Shown in pieces: positions 1 to 5,929 of a stretch of 7,188 nt of DNA. The DNA comes from Candidatus Zixiibacteriota bacterium (GTDB lineage: Bacteria; Zixibacteria; MSB-5A5; GN15; PGXB01): NCBI GenBank assembly GCA_003641425.1, contig QNAH01000141.1:1-7188 (forward strand), read 5' to 3'. The notes under the pieces are model-generated. The model was not told where the DNA came from and made no database searches. It was given only the letters and a program-made list of their open reading frames with translations. Numbering within the stretch: position 1 is the first letter of the stretch; every line of letters starts with the position of its first letter. The position numbers and the translations under genes are program-made.

Positions 1-803
1 CCCTCGGCACCAAGACCGACGGTAAGATTTGTTATTCCGGCGGCGGTCAATTGATTATTTATAAGTGTCAGGGCGTCGTCAACGGTAACCGCGCCGGAAA
101 TATCGACGGTAACATTCAACCCGGAATTATTATCAGTTACCTGAAATGTTCCCGTCGACAGATCGACACCCTCGCCGAGATTCAGTTCGCTCAGGAGAGT
201 ATTACCGTCGAGTCCGGCATTCAGATCGGCATTTTCACCCAGGGGCGCCAATTGGCTTAACAGAACATCGGAACCGATAAGATTTATACCCACATTTGTC
301 CCGGCTTCAATTTCGGTCGCAATAATACCATTGTCACCGCGATAGGTTACTCCCGCCGCCCCCATCTGAAATGATTGGACATTGGTTCTGTACCCGGAGA
401 ATATATATCGGCTGTCGATTTTGCTGTTGGCCAGATCAATCATCTGTTCCAAAAGCGACTGCGCCTCATTGGCGGCCGATTCCCTGGCGTTGGCGTCGAA
501 AGTGTCATTGGACAGCGAGACAGCCAGCTCCTGCGCAGACGAGATAATATCCGACATATTTCCCAGGATATTATCATAGGTGGCCAGCAGATTTGCAGCA
601 TTTGAAATGTTGCTCTTGTACTGGTCTATTTCAGAAAGGACCGTGCGATAGCGCAGATCCTTCTGAGTACCAATGGGATCGTCGGACGGCTTGTTTATCC
701 GTCTTCCCGACGACATGCTTTGTTCCAGTCTCAGGTATCGCGTCAGCGACCGGTTCAGGTTGGCGACCACCTGATCGGAGATCATACTGTTTGTTACTCT
801 CAT
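1..803 (-). CDS. flgL: FlgL, hook-filament junction protein (3' end cut by window edge)
   Basis: FlgL (HAP3) is the second of the two junction proteins that join the flagellar hook to the filament. It is exported by the flagellar type III apparatus. The visible 267 codons begin MRVTNSMISD and carry the flagellin-type N-terminal helical domain, including SGRRINKPSDDP at residues 32-43 and a long helix through about residue 150. After that comes a variable domain. Residues about 209-267 read LGEGVDLSTGTFQVTD, then VDISGAVTVDDALTLIN, which resembles the flagellin hook IN motif. The C-terminal helical domain must lie beyond position 1. The ATG at 803 is preceded closely by AGGAAG, 2 nt before the start. 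It lies 6 nt after the stop of the small upstream ORF, so translation may be coupled. The family and N-terminus are clear from sequence. Identity as FlgL rather than flagellin rests on its position after flgK and on the N-terminal wording. Confidence 0.93.
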   Translation of the reverse strand, partial: MRVTNSMISDQVVANLNRSLTRYLRLEQSMSSGRRINKPSDDPIGTQKDLRYRTVLSEIDQYKSNISNAANLLATYDNILGNMSDIISSAQELAVSLSNDTFDANARESAANEAQSLLEQMIDLANSKIDSRYIFSGYRTNVQSFQMGAAGVTYRGDNGIIATEIEAGTNVGINLIGSDVLLSQLAPLGENADLNAGLDGNTLLSELNLGEGVDLSTGTFQVTDNNSGLNVTVDISGAVTVDDALTLINNQLTAAGITNLTVGLGAE

Positions 804-809
804 GGCTTC

Positions 810-995
810 CTATTCTTCGTAATAGACAAATCCTCTATCACAACCATGCGGAATTATTTTTTTTCTGTTTCCGGACCCCGTGGTTTTTCCGGCTTTGCCT
901 GCGCGACTATTTTGAATCAATTCGCAAAAGCGGGTCACCGGGTCTTTGATGTTTTTATCGACCTTCTTTTTGCTCCAGAACATTAATATTTTCAC
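810..995 (-). CDS. Small unrecognised ORF between csrA and flgL
   Basis: I do not recognise this product. The ORF encodes 61 residues from a GTG at 995 that overlaps the csrA stop as GTGA, or 57 residues from an ATG at 983. The ATG has GGAG 11 nt upstream, a long but possible spacing. The GTG has GGA directly against it, which is a poor site, so the ATG may be the real start. The protein is lysine- and arginine-rich (WSKKKVDKNIKDP near the start, NRKKII near residue 44). It has two cysteines and no signal peptide or membrane segment. Codons in the first half look like the neighbouring genes; the second half looks less coding-like and contains an A8 tract (857-864). It is far too short to be FliW, which often neighbours csrA. 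The exact fit between csrA and flgL (stop 6 nt before the flgL ATG) favours a real translated ORF. It could instead be a leader that keeps ribosomes moving into flgL, or simply an open spacer. Confidence 0.4.
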   Translation of the reverse strand: MKILMFWSKKKVDKNIKDPVTRFCELIQNSRAGKAGKTTGSGNRKKIIPHGCDRGFVYYEE

Positions 996-1330
996 TCCGT
1001 GTTTTCAGGATTGCTGGTGTCTCTTCTCCGGTTCTGTTTTCTGCCTGAATTTTTATATTTGATATCCGGAGATTTTTTCTTTCTGCTGTCTTCACCGACA
1101 ATTTTACCCTTCAGCATCTTCATCACGCTGGCCAGGTCCTGCTTGACCGATTTGGCGGCTTTACGATTTTCCTGCTGTATCTTGACATAAATTTCTTCCC
1201 GATGAACGACTACTTTAGAGGGCGCCTCGATCCCGATTCTTACCTGTCGTCCAAAAACCCCGAGGACGGTGATCTTGATGTCATCTCCAATAGTAATCGA
1301 TTCACCCAACTTCCTTGTCAGTATTAACAC
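992..1330 (-). CDS. csrA: CsrA, carbon storage / flagellin translational regulator, with long basic C-terminal tail
   Basis: CsrA is a small dimeric RNA-binding protein that blocks or stabilises mRNAs by binding GGA motifs in leaders and Shine-Dalgarno sites. In many flagellated bacteria it represses flagellin translation and is antagonised by FliW. The sequence opens MLILTRKLGES and keeps the RNA-contact positions L4, R6 and R44 (in VVVHREEIY), with GIEAPSKV in between. Residues 51-59 (IQQENRKAA) keep an Asn at 55, matching the FliW-interaction region as I recall it from Bacillus CsrA. The product is 112 aa. Most CsrA proteins are 60-75 aa, so about 40 residues from position 75 on are extra; they are rich in Lys/Arg (SRKKK, RKQNRRR). 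I chose GTG at 1330 because it gives the canonical MLILTRK start and has GGAGGG 4 nt upstream. An in-frame TTG at 1348 has no Shine-Dalgarno and would place that site inside the gene. It lies 42 nt after flgK. Confidence 0.93.
   Translation of the reverse strand: MLILTRKLGESITIGDDIKITVLGVFGRQVRIGIEAPSKVVVHREEIYVKIQQENRKAAKSVKQDLASVMKMLKGKIVGEDSRKKKSPDIKYKNSGRKQNRRRDTSNPENTE
996..1002 (-). promoter_or_regulatory. Second CACGGA site at the csrA 3' end, upstream of the small ORF
   Basis: The minus strand reads ACACGGAGTGA, where GTG is a possible start of the small ORF and TGA is the csrA stop. It shares CACGGAG with the csrA ribosome binding site and carries an ANGGA core. GGAG here could also act as the Shine-Dalgarno for the ATG at 983. 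A CsrA site at this place is only a suggestion, because ANGGA is a short motif. Confidence 0.25.
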
Positions 1331-1334
1331 GATA

Positions 1335-1342
1335 CCCTCCGT
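1335..1342 (-). promoter_or_regulatory. csrA Shine-Dalgarno overlapping an ACGGA CsrA-type site
   Basis: On the minus strand the sequence reads ACCACGGAGGGTATC and then the GTG start of csrA. GGAGGG is a strong ribosome binding site with a 4-nt spacer and decides the start codon. The same bases contain ACGGA, which matches the ANGGA core bound by CsrA proteins. The sequence shows the motif directly. Translational autoregulation by CsrA is an inference from known behaviour of the family. Confidence 0.55.
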
Positions 1343-1372
1343 GGTCAAATGCTGTCTGTTTATCTGCTTCTG

Positions 1373-2767
1373 TTATCTACCAACGATGCCCATTCCGTTT
1401 ATGACTGTATCCAGGGCTTCATCCATGACAGTAATCACCCTGGCGGCGGCGTCATAGGCCTGTTGGTATTTAATCATCTGGGTCATTTCCTCATCGAGGG
1501 ATACACCCTGCACCGATTGACGGGAATTCTCGATCTGCCCCACCAGCAGTTCATAATTTTCCCTTGAACTGACAGCGGTGCTGGTCTCGACACCTACCAA
1601 TCCTATCAAACCGCTGTAAAATTCGCTGATAGTGGCGGTGCCGCGTGACATCAATCTCGCATTTCTCAATTCTGCAATGGCCAGGGCATTTCTGTTATCA
1701 CCCACCTCTCCTGAAAGTGATACCGCAATGCGGCTGACATCATTATCTATATCATCGGCCAATTTGATATTGGCCGCTGATGTATAATTCGCATCGAAAA
1801 AATTCAAACCGGTATCGCCGTCGAGCCCGTAACCGGTCTGATGCTGACTGTTTACATTTTGAACGAGGGCCGCCGCCATATCATCGAGAGCCTGCATATA
1901 TTTCGGGATGGCTTCATCCCGCGTATCCAGTAAACCTTTGATCTGGCCGCTGAGAATTTTAACTCCTTTGGTACTTCCTTCCCAGACGATTTCGCTTATG
2001 GCGCTGGCACCGGCGCCGGCTTTGTACGTTCCGATATTGAACGATTCCGAGCCGTCGACAATGGCCAGAGATCCTATATAGACGGTGGCTGTACCGTTTT
2101 CCTGCTCGGCGACATTGACATTTACCAGTTCAGCCAATTGGTCGATGAGGTAATTTCTTTTATCGCGAAGATCGTTGGCGTTTTCGCCGCCCAGTTCCGA
2201 GCGCGCTATCTTCATATTTAACGACGCCAGCTCGGTGGAAAGCTGATTTACCTGCTGGACCGAAAGCTCGATATCATTATTGACAGATTTCTTAAGATCG
2301 GACAACTGATTGTACAGCCTGTGAAAGCTGCTGGTCATCAGGTTTGTTTGCTCTTTTAAGGCCGACCGGGCGGCGAGTGATTCCGGATTGGTGGCCAGAT
2401 CCGACCAGGCATTCCAGAACTCATCCATCTGATTGCTTAGAGAATTATCATTAGGTTCGGAAAAGAGCGCCTCGATCTGGGTCATGGTCTTTTCCATCGA
2501 GGTCCACTGGCCCAGTGCCTGACTTTCCTGCCGATACTGCTGATTCAGGAACAGATCGCGGACCTGGTAAATATCTGTGGCCGTAACACCGGTGCCGACC
2601 GGTCCAAAACGGGTGTCATACGGCACGGTTGTGGTCGTGGTAACCCTTTGGCGCGTATAGCCGGGTGTATTGGCATTAGCGATATTATGACCGATGGTAT
2701 TCAGCCAGAGTTGATGAGTCGACAGGGCTCGTTTTCCAAGTTCAAGACCGTCGAATAAACCAGCCAT
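1373..2767 (-). CDS. flgK: FlgK, hook-filament junction protein (HAP1)
   Basis: FlgK forms the first junction layer on top of the hook, followed by FlgL, and is needed before filament growth. The 464-residue protein begins MAGLFDGLELGKRALSTHQ and has the axial-protein signature NIANANTPGYTRQ at residues 28-40. A long helical segment covers about 85-190, then DLRDKRNYLIDQLAELVNV (199-217) and the typical SGQIKGLLDTRDEAIPKY at 273-290. The C-terminal axial helix holds SLDEEMTQMIKYQQAYDAAARV at 423-444. It is shorter than the roughly 550-residue enterobacterial protein, which suggests a reduced outer domain. The ATG at 2767 overlaps the flgN stop by one base (TAATG), and AGGAGG lies 5 nt upstream inside the end of flgN. 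This points to coupled translation with its own export chaperone. I see nothing damaged. Confidence 0.97.
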   Translation of the reverse strand: MAGLFDGLELGKRALSTHQLWLNTIGHNIANANTPGYTRQRVTTTTTVPYDTRFGPVGTGVTATDIYQVRDLFLNQQYRQESQALGQWTSMEKTMTQIEALFSEPNDNSLSNQMDEFWNAWSDLATNPESLAARSALKEQTNLMTSSFHRLYNQLSDLKKSVNNDIELSVQQVNQLSTELASLNMKIARSELGGENANDLRDKRNYLIDQLAELVNVNVAEQENGTATVYIGSLAIVDGSESFNIGTYKAGAGASAISEIVWEGSTKGVKILSGQIKGLLDTRDEAIPKYMQALDDMAAALVQNVNSQHQTGYGLDGDTGLNFFDANYTSAANIKLADDIDNDVSRIAVSLSGEVGDNRNALAIAELRNARLMSRGTATISEFYSGLIGLVGVETSTAVSSRENYELLVGQIENSRQSVQGVSLDEEMTQMIKYQQAYDAAARVITVMDEALDTVINGMGIVGR

Positions 2768-3291
2768 TACGCCCTCCTATCCAGGGCGATATTTGTCTGA
2801 ACAGTGTTCATTTTCCCTTCGCCGCCATAATTGTTTCCGGGCACCTTGAAGCGCCCCAACAGTTCCATTGTCTTGACTATGTTCTCGCGTGAACGATTTA
2901 TCAGCATCTCATTTTGAGAGCGCGTCTTAAGTATTTTCTCGTTCAAGTCGAGAATCATCTCCCTCAGAATTTCCAGCATATTGGCCTGTCCGGGCGAAAC
3001 CGATTCAATCAGTTTCGAAATAGTCAGGTCGCCGGTCATACTCTCTTCGGCCGTCAAACGGCTTATAATAGTCTCTCTTTTACGGGCCAGATTCCCTGTC
3101 TCAATCAGCTTCTCTCTCTGACATTCCGTCATGCGGTTAAGCATGATGATGTCATTTTCCACCAGCGCCTTCTGCTGCTGTTCGAGTAATTCAAGAAAGG
3201 TTTCGAAAAGAGCCGCTTCCTTTTCCAGGGTCTCAATCAGCTCCCTAACCAGTTCAGAATTTGAACTATTTTCATTATTTTTTTTCGGCAT
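2767..3291 (-). CDS. flgN: FlgN-like export chaperone for FlgK/FlgL
   Basis: FlgN is a cytoplasmic chaperone that binds the C-terminal helices of FlgK and FlgL and delivers them to the flagellar export gate. The 174-residue product is almost wholly helical and charged. It has a coiled-coil-like stretch at about 14-80 (ELVRELIETLEKEAALFETF, then LLEQQQKALVENDI) and another at about 105-147 ending SRENIVKTMELLGRF. It has no signal peptide or membrane segment. This pattern and size fit the FlgN family, and its place directly upstream of flgK supports the call. Similarity in this family is weak, so the name relies partly on context. The start region MPKKNNEN contains an A8 tract (3278-3285). The ribosome binding site is poor, AAGAGA about 10 nt upstream. 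The last residues (NTVQTNIALDRRA) form a non-helical tail that overlaps the flgK ribosome binding site at the DNA level. Confidence 0.8.
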   Translation of the reverse strand: MPKKNNENSSNSELVRELIETLEKEAALFETFLELLEQQQKALVENDIIMLNRMTECQREKLIETGNLARKRETIISRLTAEESMTGDLTISKLIESVSPGQANMLEILREMILDLNEKILKTRSQNEMLINRSRENIVKTMELLGRFKVPGNNYGGEGKMNTVQTNIALDRRA

Positions 3292-3318
3292 ATTAATTAT
3301 TCTCTTTAGTCCCTCGGG

Positions 3319-4185
3319 TTATTCGTAATATTTTTGCTTACTCCCGACCGTGTCTATTACCATCCTGACGTAGTTCTGTGTTTCCGGAAATGGGGGAATG
3401 CCGCCGTATTTTTCCACCCGCGACGGGCCCGCATTATAGGCTGCCAGGGCATCCTCGATATTTCCGAAACGATCTATCATCTGCCTTATATATTTGGTTC
3501 CGCCCTCGATATTCTGCTCTGGATCGAAAACATCCTCGACACCCATCTCGGCCGCCGTGGTATCGGTGAGCTGCATCAATCCCTTTGCCCCGGCGTGCGA
3601 AACCGCCTTCGGATCGCCGCCCGACTCGGTCATGACGACCGATTTGATCAGGTCAGGATCGATTTTATATTTTTGCGAAATCTTTTCGATCAGCGAGTCA
3701 TAGCCGGTCTGATCGATTTTAGAATTATTTTTTTTCACCGGACCGGCCGGTTCGGATTCAACCGTATCATTTGCTTTGACCTCAATATACCTTGTCTGGG
3801 GTATCACGGACTGATTGAGACTATTTTGAGTCTGCTCCGATCCATATCTTGTTTCAAGAACGCGAACCATCGAATTATATATTGAGGTGGCGATACTGCG
3901 ATCGGAAACTCCGGCCATTTTCCCGGCCAGTTCCTGATCGAACATTTGTGTGTAAATATCCTTCCCCAGTCCACCCCCGAGGCCGACCTCTTTGTCTTCA
4001 TCCGCCTTTGGTATAGCGCTCCGCATGGCCTTGAGAACCTGATTCAAAAACAGTGATTCCATGTCTTTGGCCGCCTTGAACAAACGTTTTTTTTCGGCTT
4101 CAAGACTCGGTTTCTGTTCCAGCGAAATATTTTTATTTTCATTTCGCTCGATGCCGTATGCGCTTGCATTAATATTAATATTCAT
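3319..4185 (-). CDS. flgJ: FlgJ, rod-cap protein fused to an SLT-type lytic transglycosylase
   Basis: FlgJ caps the growing rod in the periplasm and opens the peptidoglycan so the rod can pass. The product has 288 residues. The N-terminal rod-binding domain (about 33-112) includes LFKAAKDMESLFLNQVLKAM and GLGKDIYTQMFDQELAGKM. A low-complexity linker spans about 115-158. The C-terminal domain (about 162-280) is a lytic transglycosylase of the SLT/goose-lysozyme type. Its catalytic Glu is probably E187 in VVMTESGG, with GAKGLMQL (199-206), NIEGGTKYI (225-233), LAAYNAGP (247-254) and NYVRMV (271-276). In enterobacteria the second domain is a glucosaminidase-type (GH73) fold, so this is a different enzyme joined to the same rod domain. 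There is no signal peptide, as expected for export through the flagellar apparatus. The ATG at 4185 is 4 nt after the flgI stop. Its ribosome binding site is weak, so translation is probably coupled to flgI. Confidence 0.95.
   Translation of the reverse strand: MNININASAYGIERNENKNISLEQKPSLEAEKKRLFKAAKDMESLFLNQVLKAMRSAIPKADEDKEVGLGGGLGKDIYTQMFDQELAGKMAGVSDRSIATSIYNSMVRVLETRYGSEQTQNSLNQSVIPQTRYIEVKANDTVESEPAGPVKKNNSKIDQTGYDSLIEKISQKYKIDPDLIKSVVMTESGGDPKAVSHAGAKGLMQLTDTTAAEMGVEDVFDPEQNIEGGTKYIRQMIDRFGNIEDALAAYNAGPSRVEKYGGIPPFPETQNYVRMVIDTVGSKQKYYE
3728..3735 (-). other. A8 tract in the linker between the two FlgJ domains
   Basis: Eight consecutive A residues on the coding strand encode Lys151-Lys152-Asn153, within the linker that separates the rod-binding and transglycosylase domains. 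The next bases are TAATTC, so an extra A in the transcript puts TAA in frame immediately after three lysines. The tract and the out-of-frame stop are seen directly. Any slippage is inference. Confidence 0.3.
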
Positions 4186-4189
4186 ATTC

Positions 4190-5323
4190 TTATATTATCA
4201 CCAGCTCGGCTCTCAATGCGCCGGCCTGTTTTAAAGCTTCAAAGATCGCGATTATATCACGAGGGGCCGCCCCGATCGAATTAAGAGCGGCGGCGACGTC
4301 GGACAGCGCCACGGTCTCCTGAAAATGTATCACGCGGGCTTTCTCGCTGTCGACCGCCAACTGATACTCGGATGTGACAACCGTCTCACCGTCGGAAAAA
4401 GGCTGCGGCTGTGATATTACCGGAAATGATTTGATGTTTACATTGATATTTCCATGCGCGATGGCAACCGGCGCAATGGAGACATTGTTGCCGGCCACTA
4501 TGGTCCCGGTCCGTTCGTTTATAATCACGCGGGCGGCCTGATCCGGGATTATTTCCATCTGTCCGATATCGGCTATAAACTCTCCCCTGTCGTTGGGATA
4601 AGAAAGAGAATCAGGTACGACCACTCGAATTGTGGAAGCATCTTCGGTATAAGCGGTTTGTCCGTATTTAATGTTTATTTTCCTTGTCACAGCCGCCGCA
4701 GTAGCATAATCAGCGGACCTTAATGTAATCAGTATGTCTTTGCCGTTGCCGGCCGTCTGCATCTGTCGATCGACTTTGGCGCCGTTCGGTACCCTGCCGA
4801 CCAGTGTATAGTTATTGACGATTTTATTTCCATCATCGACCTGGACATTGAAACCGCCGATAGACACCGGTCCCTGCGCGGTGGCATAGACATCGCCATT
4901 GACAGTCGAAAGCGGGGTCATAAGCAGGGTTCCCCCCTGCAACGAGGAGGCATCACCCACTGAAGACACGGTCACATCAATCCGGTCGCCGACGCGATGA
5001 TTCGAGGATAGCCGTGCGGTTACCATCACCGCCGCGGCATTCTTTACTTTAAGCTCGTCGGCATCGACAGTCATACCCATTCGCTCCATCATGTTGGCCA
5101 GCGATTGCCGGGTAAAGGGAACGCTTTTACTGTCACCGGTACCATCGAGACCGATAATGAGGCCGTAGCCGATTAAATCGGTTTCGCTTTCGGTGTTCAT
5201 TCGGGCGATATCTTTGATCCGTACCGAGGCGTCGGCCGGAAGGCCGTAAATGTTCAAAATCAGTGCCAGAAGCCAGATCAGTATGGTCGGCAGTGATATG
5301 GAAGTGCTGAATAATACTTTCAT
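4190..5323 (-). CDS. flgI: FlgI, flagellar P-ring protein
   Basis: FlgI assembles the periplasmic P ring, the bushing around the rod within the peptidoglycan layer. The 377-residue precursor has a Sec signal peptide (hydrophobic about 11-28) with a likely cut after ADA at residue 32. The family signature LIGYGLIIGLDGTGD lies at 50-64, followed by FTRQSLANMMERMGM (70-84) and NAAAVMVTARL (95-105). The C-terminus has INERTGTIVAGNNVSIAPVAI and ends ALKQAGALRAELVII, as P-ring proteins do. Length is normal. The ATG at 5323 has AGGAGG 5 nt upstream, overlapping the flgH stop. FlgA, two genes upstream, is the chaperone for this protein. The precursor contains no cysteine, unlike the enterobacterial FlgI, which as I recall is stabilised by a disulfide. 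Confidence 0.98.
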   Translation of the reverse strand: MKVLFSTSISLPTILIWLLALILNIYGLPADASVRIKDIARMNTESETDLIGYGLIIGLDGTGDSKSVPFTRQSLANMMERMGMTVDADELKVKNAAAVMVTARLSSNHRVGDRIDVTVSSVGDASSLQGGTLLMTPLSTVNGDVYATAQGPVSIGGFNVQVDDGNKIVNNYTLVGRVPNGAKVDRQMQTAGNGKDILITLRSADYATAAAVTRKINIKYGQTAYTEDASTIRVVVPDSLSYPNDRGEFIADIGQMEIIPDQAARVIINERTGTIVAGNNVSIAPVAIAHGNINVNIKSFPVISQPQPFSDGETVVTSEYQLAVDSEKARVIHFQETVALSDVAAALNSIGAAPRDIIAIFEALKQAGALRAELVII

Positions 5324-5332
5324 GACACCCTC

Positions 5333-5920
5333 CTAAAACAGCCAGTTGAGAAAGCGCATGACTATACCGGGGCGGCTGGCAGTACTGGCCGCTCCCTTGC
5401 CGGTATAGGTTATTTCGGCATCGGCGATCTTGTATGATTCGACCGCGTTGGCGGCGGTGATGTCCCGCTGACGAACGACACCGGTCAGGGTCATGGTTTC
5501 CCTGTCCTTGGAAATGCCGATGGTACGGCTTCCTTTAATGATCAGGTCGCCGTTTTCTCTGACCGCCACCACAGTCACCGACATTTTTGCCCGAAGATTC
5601 TGGTTTCGGAGATTTTCACCTTTGCCGTTGAAGCTGTTGGAACTCTCGGCTTCGGCGCCAAAAAGCGGGATGAAATCGAGTTTGCCGATTCCCGGCCCTC
5701 CCGATGTCGAGGATTCGCTGTCTTTCTCCGTCTTGGTTTCCGCTTTTGTGGATGCCATCGAGTTTTCATAGATCAAGACAGTCAAAATATCACCCACCCT
5801 GTGAGCTTTGATGTCGGTAAACAGTGACTGCGACTGCCCGAAATCACCCGCCCAGACGCGCAGGGAAAATGGAAGCAGAAGCATTATCACGGTCAGGATT
5901 ATGATTCGTTTAATTTTCAT
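5333..5920 (-). CDS. flgH: FlgH, flagellar L-ring protein, without a lipobox
   Basis: FlgH forms the L ring that carries the rod through the outer membrane. The 195-residue product shows RVGDILTVLIYENSMAS (41-57), FNGKGEN (97-103), MSVTVVAVRENGDLIIKGSR (113-132) and the strongly conserved TGVVRQRDITAANAVESYKIADAEITYTG region (146-174). It ends with RPGIVMRFLNWLF. The N-terminus is a signal peptide with a likely cut after VWA at residue 24. It has no Cys at the cleavage point, or anywhere in the protein, so it cannot be the lipoprotein that enterobacterial FlgH is. It is also shorter than the usual roughly 230 residues. The ATG at 5920 has GAGGTG 5 nt upstream, overlapping the flgA stop (TGA at 5932-5930). 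A start further upstream would run back through the end of flgA, and I see no missed Cys there. Confidence 0.96.
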   Translation of the reverse strand: MKIKRIIILTVIMLLLPFSLRVWAGDFGQSQSLFTDIKAHRVGDILTVLIYENSMASTKAETKTEKDSESSTSGGPGIGKLDFIPLFGAEAESSNSFNGKGENLRNQNLRAKMSVTVVAVRENGDLIIKGSRTIGISKDRETMTLTGVVRQRDITAANAVESYKIADAEITYTGKGAASTASRPGIVMRFLNWLF

Positions 5921-5929
5921 TTGCTCACC

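Noticed and set aside
849..892. Possible terminator from overlapping inverted repeats CCGGA/TCCGG and CGGAA/TTCCG near a T8 run
   Set aside because: Stems are only 5 bp with loops of 12-15 nt. On the transcribed minus strand the run is A, not U, and on the plus strand it lies before or within the hairpin rather than after it.
593..949. Plus-strand open frame of 118 codons
   Set aside because: It lies across flgL and the csrA-flgL gap in antisense. The composition is unlike a real protein and it has no recognisable motif; it is a shadow of the minus-strand genes.
810..995. The small ORF as a truncated FliW
   Set aside because: FliW is about 130-150 residues and no FliW-like wording is visible. 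The flanking frames have early stops, so a frameshift would not recover a longer protein.
1331..1372. Promoter in the flgK-csrA gap (sigma-28 or sigma-54 type)
   Set aside because: A TAAA is present, but nothing like GCCGATAA lies at the right distance, and no GG/GC pair of the sigma-54 type is visible.
3334..3885. Plus-strand open frame of 183 codons opposite flgJ
   Set aside because: flgJ on the other strand has clear domain motifs throughout. The plus-strand product is rich in Arg, His and Ile, without a motif or ribosome binding site.
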